Assembly (NCBI RefSeq): GCF_002007115.1
Contig: NZ_MVAD01000001.1
Span: 1,364,001 to 1,428,000 of the forward strand
Length of the DNA: 64,000 nt
Reading direction: 5' to 3'
Source of the DNA: Massilia sp. KIM
Lineage (GTDB): Bacteria; Pseudomonadota; Gammaproteobacteria; Burkholderiales; Burkholderiaceae_D
Of this stretch, positions 44,327 through 52,750 are shown piece after piece. How positions within the stretch are numbered: position 1 is the stretch's first letter; each line of letters begins with the position of its first letter. Below the pieces are notes generated by a model. That model made no database searches. It was not told the DNA's origin and was given only the letters and a program-made list of their open reading frames with translations. The position numbers were made by a program, and so were the translations under genes.

Positions 44327-45490
44327 ATGCCGACTTTCCTGCCCATCGACCTCGACCCGCCGCCAGATGAGGGGGCGGAGCGGGCGCAAGCGACGCGCGC
44401 CGGCCGCGGCGCCCGCGGCGCACATGACGAGCCGATCACGGGCGCCGCCAACGACGTCGAGATCGCACGCGAATACATCGCGCACGGCGAACTGAGCGCC
44501 AAATCGATCGCCAACGTCCAGAAGGAGCTCTACCGCTTCCTGACCTGGTGCCGCGAAGAAGCCGGCAAGACCTTCCACCAGCTGAATGTGGCGGACCTCA
44601 ACGCCTACAAGGAATTCCTGCGCCAGCCGCCGCCGGAATGGATCTCGGCCACCAAATGGCCGCGCAGCGATCCGCGCTACCGGCCCTTTTCCGGGCCCTT
44701 GTCCGATCCCAGCCGGCGCCAGGCCATGATCGCGGTGAAGGGGCTGCTGGCCTATGCCGAGCAGACCGGCTATCTGCGCCGCAATCCGGCGCGCCTGGTC
44801 AGGAACGTGCGCGCGCCCCACGCCAGCCGCATCACCCGCTATCTGAGCCCTCAGGCCATCGCCCTGGCCCTGGGCGCGGTCGAAGCGCGCGGCGCCGACA
44901 GCGAGGCTGCCCTGCGCCAGCGCGAGCGCGACCGCTTCCTTTTGATCGCCTTCGCCCAGACCGGCGCGCGCCTGAACGAGATCGTCGGCGCCCACATGGG
45001 CGCGATCTACAGCGAAGGCGACGGGCGCTGGTGGCTGGACGTGATGGGCAAGGGCGCCAAGCCGCGCCGCCTGCCGGTGCCACCGGCCATGCTGGCGGCC
45101 TACCGCGACTACCGGCGCGCCTACGGCCTGCCGGAGCAGACCGGCCGCGCCGACCGCATGCCCCTGGTGCTCTCCAGCCGCAGCAAGGAATTCGTGCGCG
45201 TCACCGACGAGGCGGCGTCCGAAGCCCTGAAGGCCGTGTTCCAGGCGGCCGCCGACCAGGCCGCGGCCCAGGGCGACGGCGACAGCGCCTCGGCCCTGCG
45301 CCAGGCTTCCACCCACTGGCTGCGCCACAGCATGCTCACCAACCACGCCAACAACGGGGTGCAGCTCAAGACCCTGCAGGATACCGCCGGCCATGCGAAC
45401 ATCGCGACCACGGCGGCCTATCTGCACAAGCAGGACCACGAAAGGCATGACGAACTGGTCGGCTCGCCGGCCGCCAGGGGCTTGTTCTAG
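44327..45490 (+). CDS. Tyrosine-type site-specific recombinase/integrase under a LexA box
   Basis: 387 residues. N-terminal SAM-like DNA-binding domain (residues about 45-160) and C-terminal catalytic domain with the complete set: Arg in GARLNEIVG, Lys in GKGAKPRRLPV, HxxR as HWLRHSM, His in AGHANIATTAAYLHKQ and Tyr nucleophile AAYLH near the end. It should cut and join specific DNA sites. No excisionase, att duplication or element genes are adjacent, so its substrate is unknown: a resident mobile element, dimer resolution or a cassette system. An in-frame TTG at 44318 is possible, but lies close behind the operator. Confidence 0.9.
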   Translation: MPTFLPIDLDPPPDEGAERAQATRAGRGARGAHDEPITGAANDVEIAREYIAHGELSAKSIANVQKELYRFLTWCREEAGKTFHQLNVADLNAYKEFLRQPPPEWISATKWPRSDPRYRPFSGPLSDPSRRQAMIAVKGLLAYAEQTGYLRRNPARLVRNVRAPHASRITRYLSPQAIALALGAVEARGADSEAALRQRERDRFLLIAFAQTGARLNEIVGAHMGAIYSEGDGRWWLDVMGKGAKPRRLPVPPAMLAAYRDYRRAYGLPEQTGRADRMPLVLSSRSKEFVRVTDEAASEALKAVFQAAADQAAAQGDGDSASALRQASTHWLRHSMLTNHANNGVQLKTLQDTAGHANIATTAAYLHKQDHERHDELVGSPAARGLF

Positions 45491-45506
45491 CGGTTGCCCC
45501 GGGCGC

Positions 45507-45830
45507 TCAGGCCTGGGAAGGTTCGTGCTGGAGGCGGGTGACGCCGGCGGCGATCCAGACCACCGCGGCGAGGATGGACATCAGGCCCAGGAACAGCAGG
45601 GCCAGGCTCAGTTCGGGATGCAGGTCGGTGAGGTAGGCGCCGCCGAGGAAGACCACGGCCGGCAGCAGCAGGCGGTTGGCGGCGTAGCGGTTGATGCGGA
45701 TGACGGCGCGCGTGGTTTCGTAGTGGACGAAGTTCAGAAGGCGGAGCGCGGGCGCCATGGTCAGCAGGCCGACGACACCCAGCAGCACCAGCGCCAGAAA
45801 CAGGAATATGCCAGACACGATGATCTCCAT
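45507..45830 (-). CDS. Small membrane protein of unknown function
   Basis: 107 residues with two or three hydrophobic helices: an N-terminal one (IFLFLALVLLGVVGLLTMAPALRLL), a middle one after a basic loop (LLLPAVVFLGGAYL) and a final one (LALLFLGLMSILAAVVWIAAGVTRL). The basic intervening loop TTRAVIRINRYAANR is conspicuous. No family assigned. Convergent with the integrase gene, 16 bases away. Confidence 0.65.
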   Translation of the reverse strand: MEIIVSGIFLFLALVLLGVVGLLTMAPALRLLNFVHYETTRAVIRINRYAANRLLLPAVVFLGGAYLTDLHPELSLALLFLGLMSILAAVVWIAAGVTRLQHEPSQA

Positions 45831-45967
45831 CTCGCTACGATCGCTCCACGCGGCGCCGCGTCCGCATGCAGCGGTGGCGCCGGGATGAGTTCATTGTACT
45901 GTAATGCAAGCGCGCGCAACGCATCCATTGCTTGTTCGCGACAGCCGATCAATGCTTTTCCGCAACA

Positions 45968-45985
45968 CATTGACCCGCGTCAATG
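45968..45985. promoter_or_regulatory. FNR-like palindrome variant
   Basis: CATTGAC, CCGC, GTCAATG is a perfect 7-bp inverted repeat that includes TTGAC-N4-GTCAA, a variant of the FNR/ANR half-sites TTGAT. It is 138 bases before the small membrane gene on the minus strand; candidate -10 sites (TACAAT, TACAGT) lie about 80 bases away, too far for typical FNR activation, so confidence is low. Confidence 0.3.
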
Positions 45986-46083
45986 ATTCTCGTGCTTCGG
46001 GCTGATGCTTATATTCCGTAATGCCTGGAGTTGCGATTGATCGAGAATCCGCAATGTCCTGGAGTTACGGATCCGTCCCAGTC

Positions 46084-46362
46084 CTAGACCGGGATCGACG
46101 AGGTTCCACCGGCCGAGCTGCCGTAGTTCTGCAACTCGTCGAGTGACAGTCTGCGCTCGTTGAGCGCGGTCAGGATCGACTTGAGCTGCTCGCCATCCGG
46201 CTGGATGTAGACGATACGCTGTTCGATCTGGTTCTGCCAGTACGGGGTGTAGGGAACGTCGGTCTCGGCCATCACCTTCGCATCGAAACTGCCGTCGCCC
46301 AGTTCGCCCACCAGCGTGATGCGCGCCGTATCGGGCGTCGTATTCTTCACCGTAATGTTCAT
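46084..46362 (-). CDS. Small hypothetical protein
   Basis: 92 residues, soluble, with a beta-rich first part (MNITVKNTTPDTARITLVGELGD) and a helical last third (LKSILTALNERRLSLDELQNY). No signal peptide. GAGAGGAGC precedes the ATG at the usual distance. It ends in a flexible GGTSSIPV. No family recognised. Between it and the membrane gene downstream is a 250-base gap with the FNR-like palindrome. Confidence 0.6.
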   Translation of the reverse strand: MNITVKNTTPDTARITLVGELGDGSFDAKVMAETDVPYTPYWQNQIEQRIVYIQPDGEQLKSILTALNERRLSLDELQNYGSSAGGTSSIPV

Positions 46363-46563
46363 GCTGCTCCTCTCGAGTGCCCAGTTCGCATGGGTCCATT
46401 CTCCCGCAGGGGAGAGGCCGGCGCAAACCGATGGCGTCTCCCGTGCGCGGGCCGCTTGCCTTATCGTCGAAAAAATCGAACGGCACGGTCGATATTATCC
46501 GTTTTTCAATATCGAACGCCGGCCCGATACTGTCGCCATCGAAGAACACCAACAGGGAGTCCC

Positions 46564-48354
46564 ATGAAACACCTCACACAACTGCTCACCACCTCCATGC
46601 TGGCCGCCGGCCTGCTTTCGGCCAGCGCGGCCCAGGCCCAGGCGCAGGCCCAGGCAACCCTCATCCTCAAGAACGGCAAGATCGCCACCATGGCCAGGGA
46701 CGGCGAATTCGTCCAGGCGCTGGCGATCAGGGACGGCAGGATCGCCGCGACCGGCAGCAACGCCGAGGTGCTCAAGCTGCAGGGCGCGCAGACCCAGGTC
46801 ATCGACGTCGGCGGCCGCACCGTGATCCCGGGCTTGAACGACTCCCACACCCACGTCATCCGCGAAGGCCTGAACTACAACATGGAAGTGCGCTGGGACG
46901 GCGTGCGCACCCTCAAGCGCGCGATGGAGATGCTCAGGGAACAGGCGGCGCGCACGCCGGAAGGGGAGTGGGTCAAGGTGGTCGGCGGCTGGAACGAATA
47001 CCAGTTCGAGGAGAAGCGCCTGCCGACCCTGGCCGAGATCAATGCCGCCGTGCCCGACAAGCCGGTGTTCATCCTCTACCTCTACGGCCTGGGCTTCCTG
47101 AACAAGAAGGGCATCGAGACCCTTGGCTATACCAAGGACACCAAATACAACGAAGGCGTGGTCGAGCTGGGCCCGGACGGCAAACCGACCGGCCTGCTGG
47201 TGGCCAAGCCGAACGCCATGGTGCTGTACACCACCCTGGCCAAGACCAACAAGCTGGCCAGGGCCGACCAGGTCAACTCGACCCTGCATTATTACCGCGA
47301 GCTGAACCGCCTCGGCATCACCAGCGCGATCGACGCCGGCGGCGGCGGCCAGGCCTATCCGGACGACTACGGCGTGACCGTGGAACTGGCCAAGGAAGGC
47401 AAGGTGAGCGTGCGCACCTCCTATTACCTGTTCGTCCAGAAGCCGGGCAAGGAGCTCGAGGACTACCAGCGCTGGATCGCCACGGCCAAGCCGGACAGGA
47501 ACGAGCACATGTTCTACGCCAACGGCTTCACCACCGAGGGCGCCGGCGAGAACCTGGTGTGGAGCGCGGCCGACTTCGAGAACTTCCTGGAGCCGCGTCC
47601 CGAGCTGCCGGCGCACATGGAAGACGAGCTGGAGCGGGTCGTCAGCCTGCTGGTGAAGAACCGCTGGCCCTTCCGCATCCACGCCACCTATGGCGAGAGC
47701 ATCGAGCGCGACCTGGCCGTGATCGAAAAAGTGAACAAGGCCACACCCTTGAACGGCCTGCGCTGGATCGTCGACCACGCCGAGACCGTCACCGACGAGC
47801 AGCTGCGCCGCATCAAGAAGCTGGGCGGCGGCATCGCCGTGCAGAACCGCATGTACTTCCAGGGCGAAGCCTACTGGAAGCAGTACGGCGCCCAGACCCG
47901 CCAGATGCCGCCGATCCGCAAGATGCTCGAGCTCGGCCTGCCGGTCGGCCTGGGCACCGACGGCACCCGGGTCAGCAGCTACGGCCCCTGGCCTTCGCTC
48001 TACTGGGCGGTCACCGGCAAGACCGCCGGCGGGCTGGCCACCTGGCGCCCACAGGACGTGCTGAGCCGCCATGAAGCCCTCAAGCTGATGACCACGGGCA
48101 GCGCCTGGATGAGCGGCGAGGAAAAGCTCAAGGGCAAACTGGTCAAGGGCCAGTACGCCGACCTCGCGGTGCTGCCGGCGGACTACTTCACCATCGACGC
48201 CGAGAAGATCAAGGACCTCGAAAGCGTGCTCACCATCGTGGGAGGGAAGGTGGTTCATGGGAGCGGCGAGTTTGAACAACTTGCGCCCGCATTGCCGGCC
48301 GTGAGCCCGTCCTGGAGCCCGGTGAAGTATTTCGGCGGCTACCAGAACCGCTGA
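46564..48354 (+). CDS. Exported amidohydrolase (YtcJ-like metal-dependent hydrolase)
   Basis: 596 residues with a signal peptide (MKHLTQLLTTSMLAAGLLSASAAQA) followed by a short Ala/Gln linker and a long amidohydrolase fold. It belongs to the amidohydrolase 3 (YtcJ) family: N-terminal ILKNGKIATMARDGEFVQALAIRDGRI, metal site GLNDSHTHVIREG with His-x-His, further His in HATYGES and VDHAETV, and the Asp in GLGTDGTRVSSYGPWP. These hydrolyse amides, often formamides or cyclic amides, in the periplasm. The ATG at 46564 gives the signal peptide. Confidence 0.9.
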   Translation: MKHLTQLLTTSMLAAGLLSASAAQAQAQAQATLILKNGKIATMARDGEFVQALAIRDGRIAATGSNAEVLKLQGAQTQVIDVGGRTVIPGLNDSHTHVIREGLNYNMEVRWDGVRTLKRAMEMLREQAARTPEGEWVKVVGGWNEYQFEEKRLPTLAEINAAVPDKPVFILYLYGLGFLNKKGIETLGYTKDTKYNEGVVELGPDGKPTGLLVAKPNAMVLYTTLAKTNKLARADQVNSTLHYYRELNRLGITSAIDAGGGGQAYPDDYGVTVELAKEGKVSVRTSYYLFVQKPGKELEDYQRWIATAKPDRNEHMFYANGFTTEGAGENLVWSAADFENFLEPRPELPAHMEDELERVVSLLVKNRWPFRIHATYGESIERDLAVIEKVNKATPLNGLRWIVDHAETVTDEQLRRIKKLGGGIAVQNRMYFQGEAYWKQYGAQTRQMPPIRKMLELGLPVGLGTDGTRVSSYGPWPSLYWAVTGKTAGGLATWRPQDVLSRHEALKLMTTGSAWMSGEEKLKGKLVKGQYADLAVLPADYFTIDAEKIKDLESVLTIVGGKVVHGSGEFEQLAPALPAVSPSWSPVKYFGGYQNR

Positions 48355-48890
48355 AGCCTCCCGAGAGGGCGAGCGACGCACCGGTCCGGGGGGGCGCCCC
48401 GGGTAGCCGGAGCGGGCAGGGGAGCGCAACTCCGCATCCGAACGACAAGGACCTGGACTTGTGTGGAGGTCTGCCCTTGTGGACGAGAGTGCGACCGCCC
48501 GGCCCTGAAGTCGGCTGGCGCGCTTCGATCGTATGGAGCGCTGGCGGCAAGCATACTGGACCTCGCGATAGGGGTAGCCGCGCAGAACACCTCTGCCGAG
48601 CACGAGGAGGTGGTCGGCATCCCGAGCTCTTATGGTAGCGAGCCGCCTGTAGGGTGCGCAGCGCAGATCGGGGTGCGCAGCGCAGATCGGCATCCTCGAC
48701 CGCGCCCTGACGAAGACCTGTCGGTCCTGCACACTTGGCCCGCGGAAGACCAGGTCCTGAAACCTGATGGCTCCACTCGACATTAGCAAATATATTGTCG
48801 AGTTAATGCCGGATTGGTGGGGTTTGGTGTTGTGTTGATGGCTGGGGCTGGTTAAAGTACCTGTCTTGCATGTTTGACAGGATTTGTTTG
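48355..48890. other. 536-base stretch with no recognisable gene
   Basis: No convincing frame on either strand; minus-strand frames here lack a ribosome site and typical codon use. It contains GC-rich, repeat-like segments, a 19-base tandem repeat at 48652-48689, and from about 48780 it becomes AT-rich, which probably contains the promoter of the PP2C-like gene. A structured RNA or a decayed element is possible, but I could not identify one. Confidence 0.4.
48652..48689. repeat. 19-base tandem duplication
   Basis: GGGTGCGCAGCGCAGATCG occurs twice without a gap. Confidence 0.85.
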
Positions 48891-49751
48891 ATGGGTGTGC
48901 AAAGCCTTAGCGCAGGAGCAGGAGCTCACGAGAACGAGGATTGCGTCGCCGTGTGTGCCGGCGACGGATTGACCGATCTGATCGTGATTGACGGCGGCAG
49001 CTCGGTCGCCGAGAGGCACTACGTCGATGAGGTCCGCGGCGACGTCGCCTGGTTTGCACAGGAGTTCGCCGCGGCACTGGTTTCGACCCTCGACGCCGCG
49101 ACGACACAGGGCGACGCGGCCGTCGCGGCGGCGCACCGACTCCACCGGGATTTCGTCGCCAGGACGCAAGGACAGGAGGTGCCAGCATACGCATGGCCGA
49201 TCGCCGCCATGACCTGGGCCCGCATCCGCCGCGTCGAGGGCGGCCAGCGGCTCCAGCTGTACAGCCTGGGCGACTGCAAGACGCTGTTGAGGACGGCCGA
49301 AGGCCGGACGATCGATCTCGATCCTTTCGTCAATCCCCAAGAGGCGGTGTTGCAGGCCGAAATCGCCCGCCTGGTGGCCCAAGGCCTGACGGACGCGGCT
49401 CAGCGAAAGGCGCGCCTGCTGCCGATGCTGCGCGAGCGTCGCGTCCAGCAAAACGCCGCGGCTTCGCCTTCGATTCTCTGCCTGAAGCCCGCAGGCCCGT
49501 TCGCGGCGCGCACGCTCGAGCTCAGGCTGGACCCTGGCGCGGCGCTTCTGGTGATGACGGACGGCTTTTATCGCCTGGTCGATCCCTACGGACTGCACAC
49601 CGACGCCAGCCTGGTCGAACGCTGCGCGGAAGCAGGCCTGAACGCGGTGCTGGAAGAACTGCGCGCCTTCGAGTCGGGCAGCGTGGCGGGTGGCGCACTG
49701 ACCGTGAAGCGGGCGGACGATGCGTCCGCGGTCTTGTGGCTGCCCGACTGA
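48891..49751 (+). CDS. PP2C-like protein phosphatase-domain protein
   Basis: 286 residues from ATG 48891, chosen because AGGA lies eight bases upstream; an ATG at 48870 adds seven residues. The architecture is PP2C: ENEDCVAV near the N terminus, LIVIDGGSS with the metal Asp, YSLGDCKTLL, LLVMTDGFYRLVD and the terminal ADDASAVLW. These residues bind Mn/Mg in Ser/Thr phosphatases. The usual motif spacing is partly loose, so catalytic activity is likely but not certain. Codon use is less GC-biased than in neighbours, suggesting recent arrival. It could counter the Hanks kinase encoded 9 kb away, but that is speculation. Confidence 0.72.
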   Translation: MGVQSLSAGAGAHENEDCVAVCAGDGLTDLIVIDGGSSVAERHYVDEVRGDVAWFAQEFAAALVSTLDAATTQGDAAVAAAHRLHRDFVARTQGQEVPAYAWPIAAMTWARIRRVEGGQRLQLYSLGDCKTLLRTAEGRTIDLDPFVNPQEAVLQAEIARLVAQGLTDAAQRKARLLPMLRERRVQQNAAASPSILCLKPAGPFAARTLELRLDPGAALLVMTDGFYRLVDPYGLHTDASLVERCAEAGLNAVLEELRAFESGSVAGGALTVKRADDASAVLWLPD

Positions 49752-50075
49752 GGCCTTGTGGGAAGACCTTTTTGACGAAGGGCAGTGGCCGTGGATTGGT
49801 TCGCCCAACAGCCTCCGTATGGTCCCAGCCGGTTTTGGGCTGTCGTCCATGGGGGTAGCTCGGTACCCGTCACCTGGATCGCCAGACATCCGTCCAGATA
49901 TCGCATTTAACATAATATAGATTATGCGTACTTTACTCTTACACAGGCGAGCAGCGCTCTCATCCCCATTCCAATGCGATTCACGCATCCATCCACCTGA
50001 CCGATGCGTATTTCTGTTGGGTCCACGGTCATCCATTTATCGCGCGGCCCGCAAACCCAGCCAAGGAGCCCTCCA
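49752..50075. other. Intergenic region with an operator-like palindrome
   Basis: No gene seen. An AT-rich tract at 49900-49940 contains CATAAT, ATAG, ATTATG (49911-49926), a perfect 6-bp inverted repeat, framed by a longer CGCAT...ATGCG. This looks like a promoter with an operator for the methyltransferase gene. Confidence 0.45.
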
Positions 50076-50942
50076 GTGTCAGAGTCCATCATCCGCCGCA
50101 TCAACGAACTGAGCCAAGCCGCACGCATGCTCGCCCTCATCGGAGCTGCGCTCAAGCTCAGGAACGCCGACGCCGGCGATCCCGCGATCCGCCAGGAGAT
50201 CGACGCAGGCTTGCGCCTCGTCCTGGGTAGCGCGGACATCGCTATCGCGGATGCCGAGCTCACTCCTTTGCTAACGAAGATCGATATGGCCCTGACCGAA
50301 AGCGCCGAATTGTTCAAGCATCCCGCCCGCAGCGCCGGATGGCAGGTCGAGGACCAGGATCTGCTCCTGGCCATGGGGCGTGCGTCTGGCCAGGCATTCG
50401 GCCGCATACTGGCACTGGCCGAGTCGCGCCCGTCTCTTCGCAAGGCACTGGACGGCTTGTTTCTCGACGTCGGCACTGGCGTCGGCGGGATCGCTCTGGC
50501 GGCCGCGCAAAGCTGTCCCCGGCTTCGAATCGACGCCATCGACATCTGGGAACCTGCCTTACGGCTTGCCGCCGACAGCGTGGCCGCCAGCGGGCACGCG
50601 GCGCGGATTCAGTTGCGCAAGCGTGACGTGACCGAACTGGAAGCTGGTCCGCGCTACACGCTGGCCTGGCTTCCCACGATGTTCCTCAAGCGTTCCGTGC
50701 TCAATCAGGCCGTCGACCGCATCGTCGCAGCCTCACGCAGCGGGAGCTGGCTGGTCGCGCCGATCTATACGGTGCCGGATGAGCCCTTCGCGGCGCTAAT
50801 GTCCTCCCTGCGCACCTTGCGCGGCGGCGGCGAACTGAGGGATCCTGCCGAGCTCACCACACTGCTGCGCTCACGCGGCTACGGGAACATCGAAGTCGAC
50901 ATCGGTCCGATCTCGAGCTTCGTGATCGGCAGGCTTGCCTGA
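50076..50942 (+). CDS. Class I SAM-dependent methyltransferase
   Basis: 288 residues from GTG 50076, supported by AAGGAGC seven bases upstream. An N-terminal helical part (about 1-120) precedes a Rossmann methyltransferase domain with motif I LFLDVGTGVGGIALAAA, acidic post-I IDAIDIWEP, and LAWLPTMFLKR as motif IV. The helical cap plus this fold resembles small-molecule O- or C-methyltransferases. Target unknown. It follows the PP2C-like gene after 324 bases and has the same loose codon use, so the two may have been acquired together. Confidence 0.8.
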   Translation: MSESIIRRINELSQAARMLALIGAALKLRNADAGDPAIRQEIDAGLRLVLGSADIAIADAELTPLLTKIDMALTESAELFKHPARSAGWQVEDQDLLLAMGRASGQAFGRILALAESRPSLRKALDGLFLDVGTGVGGIALAAAQSCPRLRIDAIDIWEPALRLAADSVAASGHAARIQLRKRDVTELEAGPRYTLAWLPTMFLKRSVLNQAVDRIVAASRSGSWLVAPIYTVPDEPFAALMSSLRTLRGGGELRDPAELTTLLRSRGYGNIEVDIGPISSFVIGRLA

Positions 50943-51028
50943 ACCGCTGGAAGCTGCTCTAGAATCGTCCGCGCCTGATTAAAGTCCCGTCCATGCCGGT
51001 TTAAAGCGCGCGGCTCGGTTGGCCCGTG

Positions 51029-51142
51029 TCATGGCCGCCGACCCAGCCATTCGGTGACCACCACGCCCTCACGCAATTCGACTTCCGGAGCTCCCCGCAG
51101 CTTCGGATGCAGCGAGGTCCGCAGCCCTGGCAGTCCCTCCAT
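51029..51142 (-). CDS. Possible 37-residue peptide
   Basis: A short frame from ATG 51142, preceded by GGGAAGGG, with codon use that is plausible for this DNA (MEGLPGLRTSLHP...). No homologue known to me; it may be chance. Confidence 0.2.
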   Translation of the reverse strand: MEGLPGLRTSLHPKLRGAPEVELREGVVVTEWLGRRP

Positions 51143-51176
51143 ACACCCTTCCCTTTCGCCTTTCCAAAGTAAACCG

Positions 51177-51204
51177 GGAACTTTGTCCGACCCAGCCCGT
51201 CGTA
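51177..51204 (+). promoter_or_regulatory. ECF sigma-E-like promoter of the peroxiredoxin-DsbA operon
   Basis: GGAACTT (51177-51183) followed by exactly 16 bases and TCGTA (51200-51204) fits the RpoE consensus GGAACTT-N16-TCNNA. The predicted start of transcription, near 51210, gives a leader of about 33 bases with GGGGAG before the ATG. Confidence 0.5.
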
Positions 51205-51242
51205 TGTTGGATGGACTTTTTATAAGAATGGGGGAGCTAAGT

Positions 51243-51716
51243 ATGGAAACATTGAAGGCAGGCACACAGGCCCCGGAGTTCGAGCTGAACGCCACTCCGG
51301 ACCAACGCGTGAAACTCTCGGATTTTCGCGGTCAGCGCGTCATCCTCGCGTTCTATCCCGCCGACTGGAGCCCGATCTGCGGAGATCAACTGGCGCTCTA
51401 CAACGAGTTGCGCGAAGAGTTCACGAATCACAATGCCATCTGCATCGGCGTGTCGGTGGATGGCGCCTGGTGCCATGCCGCATTTCGCGAGCAGCGGGGA
51501 TACAAGCTTGCGTTGCTGTCCGACTTCGAGCCAAAGGGCGAGGTCGCGCGCGAGTACAAGGTCTATCGGGACAAGGAAGGAGAGAGCGAACGCGCCCTGT
51601 TCGTCATCGATGAGGAAGGCGTGATTCGCTGGTCGTATGTTTCGCCAATCGGCATCAATCCGGGCGCCGACGGTATTCTGAAAGCGCTCGAACAAATGGA
51701 TGGGAGCAAAAAATGA
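51243..51716 (+). CDS. Peroxiredoxin (AhpC/TSA family)
   Basis: 157 residues of the peroxiredoxin fold. The peroxidatic Cys46 is in AFYPADWSPICGDQ, the usual active-site block in a form found in the redoxin and OsmC-adjacent stress peroxiredoxins. Another Cys near 82 in GAWCHAAF could act as resolving cysteine, giving an atypical two-Cys or one-Cys enzyme. It reduces peroxides in the cytoplasm. The stop overlaps the dsbA-like gene start, which could supply reducing power. Confidence 0.9.
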   Translation: METLKAGTQAPEFELNATPDQRVKLSDFRGQRVILAFYPADWSPICGDQLALYNELREEFTNHNAICIGVSVDGAWCHAAFREQRGYKLALLSDFEPKGEVAREYKVYRDKEGESERALFVIDEEGVIRWSYVSPIGINPGADGILKALEQMDGSKK

Positions 51717-52288
51717 GTTTAGCAAAGCCGGTCGATGACACCGACCACAGCTTAGGACCAGCGGATGCGCCGGTGACCCTGGTCGAGTATGGCGATTTTC
51801 AATGCCCATACTGCAGGGCGGCGCACTTTTACCTGAAGAATGTGCTGGCGACCATGGGTAACGACATGCGTTTCGTGTTCCGGCACATGCCGCTGGCCCA
51901 GATCCACCCCATGGCGCAACCGGCGGCCGAGGCGGCCGAGGCGGCTGGGGCGCAAGGGAAGTTCTGGCCCATGCACGACGCGATCTACGAGCACCAGGAC
52001 ATGCTTGGGCCGGCGCTGCTGACGCGGCTGGCGCAGCGCCTTGGGCTCGACATGCAGCGCTTCGTGGACGACGTGCAGTCCCACCGCTTCCTGCCCAAGG
52101 TGAGAGAGGACTTCATGAGCGCCGTGCGCAGCGGTGCAGCGGGAACGCCGACCTTCTTCATCAACGGCGAACTGTACGAAGGCAGCTTCGACGACGAATC
52201 ACTCATCGAAGCGTTGCGCTTTGCCGCGCATGCGCATGCCAAACACGCGGCCAAGGGGCATCACGAACCCAGGCCGCGGGCGCACTAA
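51713..52288 (+). CDS. DsbA-family thiol oxidoreductase
   Basis: 191 residues: thioredoxin fold with the helical insertion of DsbA/FrnE proteins. Active site CPYC is at residues 31-34 and the cis-proline in GTPTFFING near 143. There is no signal peptide, so it is cytoplasmic or non-classically exported, more like FrnE than DsbA. The C terminus is His-rich (HAHAKHAAKGHHEPRPRAH), maybe metal-binding. Its ATG overlaps the peroxiredoxin stop, indicating a joint role in oxidative stress. Confidence 0.9.
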   Translation: MSLAKPVDDTDHSLGPADAPVTLVEYGDFQCPYCRAAHFYLKNVLATMGNDMRFVFRHMPLAQIHPMAQPAAEAAEAAGAQGKFWPMHDAIYEHQDMLGPALLTRLAQRLGLDMQRFVDDVQSHRFLPKVREDFMSAVRSGAAGTPTFFINGELYEGSFDDESLIEALRFAAHAHAKHAAKGHHEPRPRAH

Positions 52289-52750
52289 CTTCAAGGGTGA
52301 CCAGCGTTTAAGGGTATCCAGCGCGGCGCCCTCGCCGCCGCGCAGCGCCATAGCAGCGCCACAGCAGCGCATGCATCACCACGATGGATGGCCGGAGCGC
52401 TGTCCCTGCAATGGAGTGGCGTGCCGGCGGCCCGCACCCGGCCCGGCAAGCGCAGGTGCAAGCCGCGAAGCGCATCGATTGGACCCCGGTCCATGGCGGT
52501 CCCCGGGCACGAACGACTGAAGCGCAATGCGCAATTCCCTTGACTTGCCACCCTCGACGCGGATTGGCCGCGAGGCTGTTACGCCCGCGGCCAGGGAATC
52601 CGATGGAAATGATTGACCGGAGAGCGTGGGATCCAGCAACTGCACCCTGTCCCTCTATGTCGGTCGGATTTCTGCTGTAGGTCGATTACAGCTGAGGCTC
52701 AGCGCCGTCCAGGGCCGAGGATCACAGCCGTCCTGATGGTCACAGCCGCC
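52289..52750. other. Gene-free stretch between convergent genes
   Basis: No supported gene. The ORFs here have poor starts and codon use. A weak inverted repeat GCTGTA...TACAGC occurs near 52675-52695. I see nothing else. Confidence 0.4.

Larger units (their letters stand above)
50943..51242. other. Intergenic stretch with a sigma-E-like promoter
   Basis: Apart from one weak minus-strand ORF (51029-51142), nothing gene-like is seen. CAAAGT and ACTTTG form an inverted repeat around 51166-51184, and the last part contains the promoter of the peroxiredoxin operon. Confidence 0.4.

Noticed and set aside
44327..45490. Integron integrase with attC cassettes
   Set aside because: The integron-specific insertion in the catalytic domain was not recognised and no attC-like inverted repeats follow the gene.
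48355..48700. Group II intron remnant
   Set aside because: GTGCG-like starts are present, but no domain V, no reverse transcriptase and no recognisable fold.
52289..52750. Several 90-100 codon frames on both strands
   Set aside because: No ribosome site, atypical codon use and no motif; treated as gene-free.
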